Assembly: GCA_030746555.1 (NCBI GenBank)
Contig: JASLMK010000100.1
Coordinates: 1 to 64,000, forward strand
Length of the DNA: 64,000 nucleotides
Direction: 5' to 3'
Origin: Planctomycetota bacterium
GTDB lineage: Bacteria > Planctomycetota > UBA1135 > GCA-002686595
Numbering within the stretch: the first letter of the stretch is position 1; the number at the start of each line of letters is the position of its first letter. A program made the translations under genes and the position numbers. Under the pieces are notes generated by a model. That model ran no database searches, was not told the origin of the DNA, and worked only from the letters and a program-made list of their open reading frames with translations. This document shows, piece by piece, positions 1-9,863 of this stretch.

Positions 1-150
1 CTTCGACGGCCTCTCGGCCCCTGGCGGCGCTTTTCGAGAACCTGGCTTCCTCGACGACCCGTTCAGGGTCGCCTGCGTCGCCAGAACCCGCAAAGCACCA
101 CCCCGAACCGAGTTGCTGTGTCTCGTGCACGTCTTCATGAATGATCCGGG
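1..150. mobile_element. Partial copy of a short inverted-repeat (MITE-like) element, right end
   Basis: This is nearly the same sequence as bases 23936-24083; the differences are a few substitutions and small indels. It ends in TTCATGAATGATCCGGG, the right terminal inverted repeat, followed at once by CTAG (151-154). CTAG is the same tetranucleotide that flanks the complete copy. The left part lies outside the window. No transposase is encoded, so it is a non-autonomous element or intergenic repeat. It sits just beyond the 3' end of the pyrophosphatase gene. Confidence 0.75.
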
Positions 151-175
151 CTAGCCCGGATGGACGGTCTTGGGG

Positions 176-2254
<2,079 letters not shown>

Positions 2255-2344
2255 CGAGTATTGGGGCTGGGAACCGCCGCGGGCGGTGTCGGCTGGGGGG
2301 GGTGGTGAGGGGATCGGTCGCCCTCGGGATTTTGGCCGGGGATT

Positions 2345-3049
2345 CTACCGGCCCCGCCCACCGAATGCGCCCCCCGCGGGAGGGCTCTCTTCCCCAGGGG
2401 CCGCCGCCGCGCTCAACTGGGCCGCCTGGCGGGCTCGCAGCCGCATCCGCTGGCGGACGAGGAGCGTCAGGAGGCCCGAGACCAGGGCGAAGGCCAGGAT
2501 CAGGTGCAGGGTCTCGTTCATCCGCTGGTGGAGATCCTGCACCTCGTGGGCGCCGACGCGCGCGAGCCAGATCGAGGTGGGAACCGAGATCGCCACGCCG
2601 CACAGGTCCAGCGCCAAGAAGCGCCAGTAGGGCATGCCCAGCGTGCCCGCCGTGAAGTAGCCGGGGATGCGGATGCCGGGCAGGAAGCGGCAGGTGAAGG
2701 TCACCCAGTTGCCGTGCTCCTGGAATCGACGGTCGATCAGGGCGAAGCGTTCGGGGTGCAGGATGCGGGCGACCCAGCCCACGTGCACGGCCGACATCCC
2801 GTAGCGCCGCCCGAGCCAGTAGGGGACCGAGTCCCCCAGCAAGATGGCCGCGGAGCACACGAGAGTGATCGGCACGAACTCGACTTCTTCGCGGTAGAGC
2901 AGGATGCCCGAGCCGATCAACGTGACCTCCTCGGGCAAGGGCAGGCCGACGCCGCACAGGAACAGGAGCACGAACGGCCCGATGTAGTGGGAGCGACCGA
3001 CGAGTACGTCGGCCCACTCGGGGAGTCCGTCGATCACCAGGGCCAGCAC
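2345..3049 (-). CDS. DedA-family membrane protein
   Basis: Polytopic DedA/SNARE-associated inner-membrane protein of about 234 residues. The family is linked to lipid-carrier flipping and envelope homeostasis. The amphipathic family core is visible: GVGLPLPEEVTLIGSG near the N-terminus, then GDSVPYWLGRRYG and FTCRFLPGIRIPGYFTAG. A C-terminal membrane segment is followed by a Pro/Gly-rich tail. The frame stays open upstream to 3181 but would then overlap the preceding gene, which ends at 3105. I therefore prefer a GTG start at 3049 or 3037. No clear Shine-Dalgarno sequence separates the two. Confidence 0.85.
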   Translation of the reverse strand: MLALVIDGLPEWADVLVGRSHYIGPFVLLFLCGVGLPLPEEVTLIGSGILLYREEVEFVPITLVCSAAILLGDSVPYWLGRRYGMSAVHVGWVARILHPERFALIDRRFQEHGNWVTFTCRFLPGIRIPGYFTAGTLGMPYWRFLALDLCGVAISVPTSIWLARVGAHEVQDLHQRMNETLHLILAFALVSGLLTLLVRQRMRLRARQAAQLSAAAAPGEESPPAGGAFGGRGR

Positions 3050-3104
3050 GGCCGGAATGCTACCGGTCGCCGCCGCCGCCGGGGGGGGAATCCACCCAGA
3101 AGCG

Positions 3105-3638
3105 CTAGTTCGCTCGCTTCCCGTTCGAGTGCAGGCGTGCGGCTTCCTCCATGGCGGCGGCTGCCTGCTCGAGTGCAGCATCCGTGCCTCCCGGCCACGG
3201 AACGGCGCCGTCGGAGAGCCCGACGTGCAGGAGCAGCAGGCCGCGCTCGAAGCGCAGCAGATGGGGTTGGTCCACGCCGGCTTCTCCGCGCGCCAGGACG
3301 GCCAGGGCCTTGTTCACCCACTGCGTCCGTCGCGCCGGCAGCGGCTCGACCTCGGGGGAACCGCGCTGGTAGGCGAGGTGGCGGGCGAGGTGCAACCAGC
3401 CGCCCTCGTCGGCGGGAGCGAGGGCCAGGGCACGCTCGGCCAGGGCGTAGGCTCGTTGCGGCCGCCCAGCGTCGAGTTCCGCGTCCACCCGCACCCATTG
3501 CACCGTCGCCGCCAGCGACCCGATCGGCCCGAGCAGGCGGCCGAGCGGCGTGGGGGGCACCTCCCGGCCGGGCGCGAGCGGGGCCATGACCAGGGCGCAG
3601 GCGACTCCCAAGGCGACCCAGCGGCGGACGTGCTTCAT
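3105..3638 (-). CDS. Secreted or membrane-anchored helical-repeat protein of unknown function
   Basis: A 177-residue protein that starts MKHVRRWVALGVACALV, an uncleaved or cleaved N-terminal signal. The remainder is Ala/Leu/Arg-rich helix with TPR-like spacing (RAYALAERALALAPADEGGWLHLARHLA). The ATG at 3638 overlaps the stop of the upstream permease gene as ATGA, so it belongs to that ABC operon. Its role is unknown. The position suggests an accessory part of the exporter, perhaps with a substrate-linked or assembly function. Confidence 0.7.
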   Translation of the reverse strand: MKHVRRWVALGVACALVMAPLAPGREVPPTPLGRLLGPIGSLAATVQWVRVDAELDAGRPQRAYALAERALALAPADEGGWLHLARHLAYQRGSPEVEPLPARRTQWVNKALAVLARGEAGVDQPHLLRFERGLLLLHVGLSDGAVPWPGGTDAALEQAAAAMEEAARLHSNGKRAN

Positions 3639-4783
3639 GCGCGACTCCACCCGCACGCAGCGCCCAGGCGCGCCAGCCCCAGGCCGAACAGGACCCATGC
3701 GCCCGTCCCCAGCCAGGCGGCTGCTGTGGGCGGCGGTGGGACGATCCCCTCGCCGACCCACGAGAGGGCCTCAGCCCAGTCCGCCGCCGGGAGCCACGAC
3801 CCCGACGGGCCGGCGGACAACCAGACGAGCGCCTGGGCTCCGGCCAGGACGGCGACGGCTCCCCTCGCGCTCATCCAGGCTCCCAATCCCAGGCCGAGGG
3901 CGCACCAGGCGGCCAGGGCCAACAGCAGGCGCGAGGCGAGGGCGACGCTCGCCAGCCGCTCGCTCGCAGCGGGCACGAGCAGGCTCAGGGCGGCGGGTTC
4001 GAGGACCACCGCGGCACCGCCGCCTCGACGGACGAGGGTGAAGAGGAAGTCGCCCTCGCCCGGGGGCAGGTCGAGCTCAACGATCGCCGCACGAGCCAGC
4101 CTGTCCTCGAGGATCGTCCCCTCGCCGCCTCCCTCCCGTTCCACCTTCAGGGTGATCTCGGTCGCCGGGCCGCCCCGAGACCACGTCGAGAGCTCGAGGC
4201 GCGCACGGCTTCGGGGCGGGAGGTCGGCTGGCGCCGGCGAGCGCCAGTGCAGGCCATCTGCGCGGACGGCCCCCTCGTCGGCCTCGATAGGCAGATTCCC
4301 CGCGGAACGCAGAGCGGTCGCCCCTGCGGCGCCCGCGGCGAGTTCGGCGGCGGCGGACAGGCCGAGCACGCCCACGCCGGCGGCGGCGCACAGCCCCGAC
4401 CAGGTGGAGGCCAGGACCACCCGCTGCGGAGCTGCGCTCGAGGTGAGCCAGGCCGCACCACCCTCGCGCCGCATCGCCGCCTCACGGGCGGCGGCGATCA
4501 CCAGGGCGGGCACGACGAGCAGGCAGACTGCGGTCCACATCGCCCGGCGCTCCAGGCCGCGCTCGATGCGCGGGCCGTTCTCCGCGCCCAGCTCGAGCCC
4601 GCCCGACGGCGAGTCCGCGACCCACAGCGCACACACCAGGGCGAGGGCTGCCACCAGCCACCCCCCTCGCAAGGCGCGCCGCAGGGAGAGCAGAAACAGG
4701 GACCGGTTCACCCACACGCCGGCCGAGGATAGGGCCTCGCTCGCGACCGGCACCAGGTTTCCCTCGGGCGGTCGTCGCGGCAC
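3635..4783 (-). CDS. ABC-2-type permease-like membrane protein
   Basis: A 382-residue membrane protein encoded immediately after an ABC ATPase, so it is taken as the membrane subunit of that exporter. There is one membrane segment near residue 43, one near 85, one near 130, a soluble extracytoplasmic domain at about 160-270 and a cluster of segments at the C-terminus. This resembles ABC-2 permeases carrying an inserted domain. The GTG start at 4783 is 8 bp after the ATPase stop; an internal GTG at 4711 (VNRSLFLLSLRRAL) would also leave a plausible N-terminus. The substrate is unknown. No strong motif confirms the family, so the call rests on topology and context. Confidence 0.65.
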   Translation of the reverse strand: MPRRPPEGNLVPVASEALSSAGVWVNRSLFLLSLRRALRGGWLVAALALVCALWVADSPSGGLELGAENGPRIERGLERRAMWTAVCLLVVPALVIAAAREAAMRREGGAAWLTSSAAPQRVVLASTWSGLCAAAGVGVLGLSAAAELAAGAAGATALRSAGNLPIEADEGAVRADGLHWRSPAPADLPPRSRARLELSTWSRGGPATEITLKVEREGGGEGTILEDRLARAAIVELDLPPGEGDFLFTLVRRGGGAAVVLEPAALSLLVPAASERLASVALASRLLLALAAWCALGLGLGAWMSARGAVAVLAGAQALVWLSAGPSGSWLPAADWAEALSWVGEGIVPPPPTAAAWLGTGAWVLFGLGLARLGAACGWSRA

Positions 4784-4791
4784 GCCGCGCG

Positions 4792-5664
4792 TCAGCCCGT
4801 CACACCCTTGCCGCCGGGGGAGGCGGAGCGGTACAGCTCGAGCAGGGTGCGACCTCCCGGTACTCGGGAGCGCACGCGCCCGCCGTGGTCGTCCACCCAG
4901 ACGCGCAGCTCCTCGACGAGCGCCGGCTCGAGCGCCTCGATCTCCAATCGCCAGCAGTCCGGCCGCGAGAGCAGCTCGGCCGGCGTTCCGCGGGCCGCCA
5001 CCCGGCCGCCGAGCAACAGGGCCAGCTCGCTGCAGCGCTCGTGCACGTCTGCGGAGAGGTGCGAGGCGAGGACGATCGTCGCCCCGCGCCCGCGCGCCTC
5101 GGCGAGCAGGTCATCGAGGGCCTCGAAGCCCTCTCCGTCCAGGCCGGCGCTCGGCTCGTCGAGCAGGATCAGGTCGGGGGACTGCAGCCAGGCCTGGGCC
5201 AGGCCGAAGCGGCGTGCCATGCCGCGCGAGAAGCGCCGCAGGGCGAGGCGGGCGTGGTCGTGGAGGCCCACGCGCTCCAGGAGCTCGTCCCCCCGGGAAC
5301 GGGCGGCGGAGCGCGTCATGCCACCCAGGGTGCCGATCAGCTCCAGCACGGCCCGGGCCGAGAGCTCGCCGGGGAAGGGGGAGTCCTCGGGCAGGTAGCC
5401 CGTGCGCGCGCGCACGACCGCGTCGAAAGGGCTTCCGCCCAGCACGGCCAAGACGCCGGAGGACGGCGCGTCCACTCCGGCCAGCAGTCGCAGGAGCGTG
5501 CTCTTGCCCGATCCGTTGGGCCCGATCAGACCGAGCACCGCGCCGCGCGGGAGTTCGAGGTCCACGCCCCGCAGCACCTCGCGCCGTGCGAAGCCGAGCT
5601 TGATCGGGTAGGAGCGGCACAGGCCGCGCGCGAAGATCGCGCCCTCCCGCTCGCCGTCGTTCAC
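4792..5664 (-). CDS. ABC transporter ATP-binding protein (ABC-2 exporter type)
   Basis: A 290-residue ATPase. Walker A is GPNGSGKST; the signature region reads RRFSRGMARRFGLAQAWL, a degenerate signature typical of ABC-2 ATPases; Walker B is LILLDEPSAGLDG and the switch histidine is in LASHLS. It is followed by about 75 residues of C-terminal extension. The GTG start at 5664 overlaps the upstream hydrolase stop as GTGA. It pairs with the permease-like gene that follows. Drug, lipid or polysaccharide export are all possible and the sequence does not discriminate. Confidence 0.9.
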   Translation of the reverse strand: MNDGEREGAIFARGLCRSYPIKLGFARREVLRGVDLELPRGAVLGLIGPNGSGKSTLLRLLAGVDAPSSGVLAVLGGSPFDAVVRARTGYLPEDSPFPGELSARAVLELIGTLGGMTRSAARSRGDELLERVGLHDHARLALRRFSRGMARRFGLAQAWLQSPDLILLDEPSAGLDGEGFEALDDLLAEARGRGATIVLASHLSADVHERCSELALLLGGRVAARGTPAELLSRPDCWRLEIEALEPALVEELRVWVDDHGGRVRSRVPGGRTLLELYRSASPGGKGVTG

Positions 5665-6512
5665 CGCTGCTCGCCTTCCAGGCAGGCCTCGTAGAACTCC
5701 CGCACCGTCTCGAGGTCCTCGGCGCGGCGCGTGAATCCGCCGTCGTTGTGGCCGCCGCTCGTGCGCCACAAGCGCGCGTCTCCCCCGGCGGCGGCGAGGA
5801 GGCGTTCGGAGTGCGAGAACGGAACGATCTCGTCCGCCGGGCTGTGCAGGAGGAGGATCGGCAGATCGAGGGCGCCGAGCTTGTCGATCGTGCCGTAACG
5901 GATGCGTGCCAGGGCACGCACCGGGAGCCAGGGGTAGGCGGCTGCGCCGATGTCGGCGAGCGAGGTGAAGGAGCTCTCCACGACCAGGCCGGCGGCCGCG
6001 CGCCGCCCGGCGAGCTCGACCGCGACCGCCCCGCCGAGGGACTCGCCCTGGAGGATCAGGCGCTCCGCGGCCACCCCCAAGGGCCCGGTCACCCGTTCCC
6101 AGGCGGCGACGGCGTCGAGGTAGGTGCCCTCCTCGTCGGGAGCGCCCTCACTGTTCCCGTAGCCACGGTAGTCGAACAGGAACACGGCCAGGCCCATCTC
6201 GTGCAGGGCGCTCGCGATGTGCAGGCGGCCGGCGATGTTCCCGCCGTTGCCGTGGCACAACAGCACCGCGCCCGCACCCGGGTCGGCGGGGATCCACCAA
6301 CCGTGGAGGCGCACGCCGTCGGAGGCCTCGAAGTAGTGCTCCTCGAATGCCTGGCCCACGTCACCGGGGTCGGCTGCCGGCGGTCCGCCGGGGAAGTAGA
6401 CCATCCTGCGCTGGCCCAGGAAGGCCAGCAGGCAGACACCCCCGTAGAGCGCGCCGAGGGTCAGCGGGAGGGTCAACATGGAGCGCAAAGGCGACCGTGT
6501 GGGGGCGGCCAT
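5661..6512 (-). CDS. Alpha/beta hydrolase, membrane-anchored (Bem46/YqkD-like)
   Basis: A 283-residue serine hydrolase with an N-terminal hydrophobic anchor (LTLPLTLGALYGGVCLLAFL). The nucleophile elbow is GESLGG, the probable acid is Asp in HSPADEIVPF and the catalytic His is in SGGHNDGG. YFPGG and LFDYRGYGNSEG are typical of Bem46-like hydrolases. I chose ATG 6512; an ATG at 6480 is an alternative. It is the first gene of a minus-strand operon with the ABC transporter genes. Its substrate is unknown. It diverges from the response-regulator gene at 6706. Confidence 0.85.
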   Translation of the reverse strand: MAAPTRSPLRSMLTLPLTLGALYGGVCLLAFLGQRRMVYFPGGPPAADPGDVGQAFEEHYFEASDGVRLHGWWIPADPGAGAVLLCHGNGGNIAGRLHIASALHEMGLAVFLFDYRGYGNSEGAPDEEGTYLDAVAAWERVTGPLGVAAERLILQGESLGGAVAVELAGRRAAAGLVVESSFTSLADIGAAAYPWLPVRALARIRYGTIDKLGALDLPILLLHSPADEIVPFSHSERLLAAAGGDARLWRTSGGHNDGGFTRRAEDLETVREFYEACLEGEQR

Positions 6513-6561
6513 GCAGGGACCATACGAACTTTCCGATCTCGCGCTACCATGACCGGCCGAT

Positions 6562-6586
6562 GCCGGGGAGGACCGCGCTCCCCGGC
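6562..6586 (+). promoter_or_regulatory. Perfect 9-bp hairpin in the leader of the response-regulator gene
   Basis: GCCGGGGAG and CTCCCCGGC pair perfectly around a 7-base loop. The hairpin ends a few bases before a purine-rich ribosome-binding sequence (GGAGAGGAG) and ATG 6596. No T-run follows, so it is unlikely to be an intrinsic terminator. A structure that affects translation initiation, or half of an operator, is more plausible. Confidence 0.45.
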
Positions 6587-6595
6587 GGAGAGGAG

Positions 6596-6709
6596 ATGAG
6601 CGAGGTCCTAGGGAGGAAACGTGCCCGCGTGCGGACCGGCGCAGACCGCGCTCGTGTCGGTCGTGCGGCGGAGCCGCGGCGGGACCATCCGCGCGAGGTG
6701 GACGCGTGA
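6596..6709 (+). CDS. Possible 37-residue basic leader peptide
   Basis: Short frame (MSEVLGRKRARVRTGADR...) that begins just after a strong purine-rich Shine-Dalgarno-like sequence. Its TGA overlaps the GTG of the response regulator as GTGA, the same coupling seen between real genes here. The product is very Arg-rich and resembles nothing I recognise. The frame is open further upstream, and an alternative ATG at 6560 lies across the hairpin. It could be a translated leader or simply chance in GC-rich DNA. Confidence 0.35.
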   Translation: MSEVLGRKRARVRTGADRARVGRAAEPRRDHPREVDA

Positions 6710-7368
6710 GCGCCACGCGCATCTTCCTCGTCGACGACCACGAGCTGGTTCGCGACTCCCTCGCCGCGGTGATCGGCGAGAGAGTCGACTTCGACATCGT
6801 GGGAGAGGCGAGCAGCGCCGACGATGCCGTCGAGCTGGCCGGCGTCGCGCGTCCCGACCTGCTCATCATGGACGTAGACATGCCCGGCCTGTGTTGTTTT
6901 GAAGCGCTGCGCCGGATCCGAGCAGACCTGCCGGACGTGCGAACGATCTTCCTCTCCGCCACCTGCCACGACCGGCACATCGAGCAGATGCTGTCGGTCG
7001 AGGCGCACGGTTTCGTCTCCAAGGGCGATTCCCTCGCCGTGCTCTTCGAGGCACTGGAGAGCGTGGCCTCGGGAGAGCCGTACTTCTCGCGCCGCCTTCG
7101 GGAGCGCCTGCGCCGCGACTTCGTGCCTCAGGGAGGAACGAGGCTGCCGGCGAGGGGTTCGACGCGCCGCGAGAGCTTGACCGTGCGCGAATCCCAAGTC
7201 CTGCTGTACCTCGCACGCGGCCTGGCCAAGAAGGAGGTCGCCCAGCTCATGCAACTCTCGGTGAAGACCATCGAGCACCACAGCTCCAGCATCATGCGCA
7301 AGCTCGACATCCACGACCGCGTGGAGCTCGCCCGCTACGCGATCCGCGAAGGCCTGGTCGAGGCCTGA
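6706..7368 (+). CDS. NarL/LuxR-family response regulator
   Basis: A 220-residue two-component regulator. The receiver domain spans residues 1-120 with acidic pocket DDH (10-12), phospho-acceptor D56 in LIMDVDMPG and a conserved Lys in FVSKGD. The C-terminal LuxR-type helix-turn-helix spans about 150-215 (LTVRESQVLLYLARGLAKKEVAQLMQLSVKTIEHH). The GTG start at 6706 is supported by the downstream-shifted domain start. No cognate histidine kinase is adjacent, so it is an orphan here. The FHA protein follows 9 bp downstream and is probably co-transcribed. Confidence 0.92.
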   Translation: MSATRIFLVDDHELVRDSLAAVIGERVDFDIVGEASSADDAVELAGVARPDLLIMDVDMPGLCCFEALRRIRADLPDVRTIFLSATCHDRHIEQMLSVEAHGFVSKGDSLAVLFEALESVASGEPYFSRRLRERLRRDFVPQGGTRLPARGSTRRESLTVRESQVLLYLARGLAKKEVAQLMQLSVKTIEHHSSSIMRKLDIHDRVELARYAIREGLVEA

Positions 7369-7377
7369 GGTCAGTCC

Positions 7378-8205
7378 ATGCCGCGCCTGTTCGTTCTCAG
7401 CGGTGTCGACCTCGGTCGCACCTTCGACCTGGGGGATGGGGACCACATCGGCCGCGACCCCGCCTGCGCGGCCCCCATGCGGGCGACGTCCATCAGCCGT
7501 CGCCACGCGCGTCTGGAACTCGGCCCCACCGGTTGGGCGATCGTGGACGAGGGGTCGCGCAACGGCCTGCTCCACGAGGGGTCGAGGATCGCGAGGCTCG
7601 AACTCCACGACGGCGCCGTGTTCCGTCTCGGCGACGTGGAGCTGCGTTACCGGCAGGAGGGCGGAGTGCCGGCCCCGGCAGCGGGCTCGCGCCCCGAGGC
7701 GGGTTCGCCCCCAGGCGGCGAATCGGCCCCCCCGGGCGAGGCGGAACGCGCCGCCCCGGAGGCGGGCGAGCTCGAGGAGATCGAGCTCGAGGAGATCGTC
7801 CTCGGGGACGGACCCGCCGTTGCGCCGCCCGCGCCGCCGCCGGCACCCCCGCCTCCACCGCCGCCCGCGCCCTTGGCCGCACCGGCGCCTCAGGCCGCTC
7901 CTGCTCCTTCCAGCGCTCGGGAGCGCATGGCCGAGGAGCTCGCCCGCAGCGGCGCGCCTCGGCCCGCGGCCGGTGGCGTGGACGTCCAAGCCGGCCGACC
8001 GCCGTTGCAGTACCACGCCAAGCCCGCGAGCCGCGGGCTCCTGGTGAGCGACTTCTCCCAGTTCCCGGGCTGGCTCAGGTTCCTGCTGGTGGTCGGCGCC
8101 GTCGGCTTGGCCTTGGGGGCGTTCCTGGTGGCCTTCAGGGCCACGGGGGCCCTCAAGGGAGGCGATCGGGCGACCGACCTCCCCCCCGTGACGGACGAGG
8201 GCTGA
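7378..8205 (+). CDS. FHA-domain protein with proline-rich linker and C-terminal membrane anchor
   Basis: 275 residues. The N-terminal forkhead-associated domain (about 1-95) has the phosphothreonine-binding signature: GRDP, then SISRRHARLE, then GSRNGLL. A Pro/Ala-rich linker follows (about 100-185, with runs of up to seven prolines). A single hydrophobic segment close to the C-terminus (FLLVVGAVGLALGAFLVAF) would tether the domain to the inner face of the membrane. It probably reads Ser/Thr phosphorylation; no kinase or phosphatase gene is nearby. Likely in one transcript with the response regulator before it. Confidence 0.88.
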   Translation: MPRLFVLSGVDLGRTFDLGDGDHIGRDPACAAPMRATSISRRHARLELGPTGWAIVDEGSRNGLLHEGSRIARLELHDGAVFRLGDVELRYRQEGGVPAPAAGSRPEAGSPPGGESAPPGEAERAAPEAGELEEIELEEIVLGDGPAVAPPAPPPAPPPPPPPAPLAAPAPQAAPAPSSARERMAEELARSGAPRPAAGGVDVQAGRPPLQYHAKPASRGLLVSDFSQFPGWLRFLLVVGAVGLALGAFLVAFRATGALKGGDRATDLPPVTDEG

Positions 8206-8267
8206 GCGCGCCCGTGGGCGCCGCCCTCCACGAAACCCTCCGGAGGATTCTGCGTTAGGATGGGCGC

Positions 8268-9860
8268 ATGACGCCGATCACCGGTTGGAAGGCCGATCCG
8301 GGGAAGCGGCGCGCTGACCTGCCGCCGCTCACCGAGCGCCAGAGGGTGGTGCACCTGCTGCGCCGCTTCAGCCCTGGTTGCACACCAGAGCTGGTGTCGC
8401 AGGTCAGCGGACTGGGGATCGAGGAGTGGCTCGACCGGCAGCTCGAGGGGCGCGTCGAGCCCGCCCTCGACCTCGACCGCCGCCTGGAGTCACTGGGCTC
8501 GATCGGTCTCACCAACGCCGAGGTCTTCAGCGAGTACGTGAAGCCGATCCCCGCCGACCTCTCGGCGGAAGAGCGCCGGGCGCGCAACCGGCTGCGCAAC
8601 GTCCCCAGTCGTGAGGTGCGCGACAGCGTCCTCCTACACGCCGTCTACGGACCTCACTGCGTGCTCGAAGTCGCCGCCGACTTCCTGCGCAACCACTTCT
8701 GCGTGGCCGTCGACAAGGGCGCGGTGAAGTACTTCGCGACGGAGTACGAGCGCGAGGTGATCCGCGGGCGCTGCTTCGGCGCCTTCCGGGGCATCCTAGG
8801 GGCGAGCGCCAAGCACCCGGCGATGCTCACCTACCTCGACAACGAGGTCTCCCGACGCCCGCCCACCAAGGCGGAGCTGAAGGCGATCGAGATGCGCAAG
8901 CGCCTCGAGACGAACTCCAAGCGGCAGGGGCAGGAGGCCAGTGACATCGCCGCCCAGCGCGGGCTCAACGAGAACTACGCACGCGAGTTGCTCGAGCTGC
9001 ACACCCTCGGCGTGGACAACTACTACACCCAGGGCGACGTGGAGGAGGTGGCGCGGGCGCTCACCGGCTGGACGATCGAGAAGGGCGGGCGCGAGCCGAT
9101 GGTCTTCAAGTTCCACGCCGACATGCACTGCGGGGACAACAAGCGCGTGCTCCACAAGGTGATCCGCCGCGACTGGAAGGATCCCCAACAGGAGGGCGAG
9201 CAGGTCCTCGACTTGCTCGCGGAGCACGAGGGCACCGCTGACTACCTCGCCTGGAAGCTGTGCCGCTTCTTTGTCTGCGACGACCCGCCCGAGGGCATCG
9301 TCCGGCGCGTGGCGGCCGCCTTCCGCAAGAGCGACGGCAATCTCGCGGCCGTCTACAGGGCGATCGCCACCGACCCCGACTTCTTCGACCCCCGGTTCTA
9401 CGGCGCCAAGTTCAAGCGGCCCTTCGAGTTCGTCGTCAGCGCTCTCCGCGTGACCAGGGCCGACATCCGAAGTTGCACCGGCCTGCACAAGGCGCTTGCG
9501 GCCATGAACGAGAACATCTACCTGTGCAAGGATCCGACCGGCTACTACGACCAGGCCGAGGCTTGGCTCGATCCCGGCGCCCTCGCCGTGCGCTGGAAGT
9601 TCGCCAAGGATCTCGTCGCCGGTAGGATCGAGGGAGTGCGCGTACCGAGCACCTTCTACGCGGGTCTGGAGGATGCGCGCGAGGAGTACCTGAATCTCGA
9701 GCTCGTGCGGCGCGTGCTGCCCGCCGGCGTGGGCGAGCGCACCTCGCGCGTCTTGAGCGCCAGGATCGCCGAGCACTCCGGGACCGAGAGGAGCCTGCGC
9801 AAGGCCGTGCCCTCCCTGGTGGGCGTGCTCCTCGCTTCCCCCGAGTTCCAGGAGCAGTAG
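8268..9860 (+). CDS. DUF1800-family protein
   Basis: 530 residues. It carries the DUF1800 hallmarks: an N-terminal repeat-like helix (LLRRFSPGCTPELVSQVSGLGIEEWLDRQL), NHFCVAVDKG, and the core LNENYARELLELHTLGVDN followed by VARALTGWT. No signal peptide is visible. DUF1800 genes nearly always sit directly upstream of a DUF1501 gene, as here (3-bp gap). The pair is thought to act in the envelope or in secretion, but the activity is unknown. Starts at ATG 8268; an ATG at 8259 hits a stop at once. Confidence 0.9.
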   Translation: MTPITGWKADPGKRRADLPPLTERQRVVHLLRRFSPGCTPELVSQVSGLGIEEWLDRQLEGRVEPALDLDRRLESLGSIGLTNAEVFSEYVKPIPADLSAEERRARNRLRNVPSREVRDSVLLHAVYGPHCVLEVAADFLRNHFCVAVDKGAVKYFATEYEREVIRGRCFGAFRGILGASAKHPAMLTYLDNEVSRRPPTKAELKAIEMRKRLETNSKRQGQEASDIAAQRGLNENYARELLELHTLGVDNYYTQGDVEEVARALTGWTIEKGGREPMVFKFHADMHCGDNKRVLHKVIRRDWKDPQQEGEQVLDLLAEHEGTADYLAWKLCRFFVCDDPPEGIVRRVAAAFRKSDGNLAAVYRAIATDPDFFDPRFYGAKFKRPFEFVVSALRVTRADIRSCTGLHKALAAMNENIYLCKDPTGYYDQAEAWLDPGALAVRWKFAKDLVAGRIEGVRVPSTFYAGLEDAREEYLNLELVRRVLPAGVGERTSRVLSARIAEHSGTERSLRKAVPSLVGVLLASPEFQEQ

Positions 9861-9863
9861 CCG

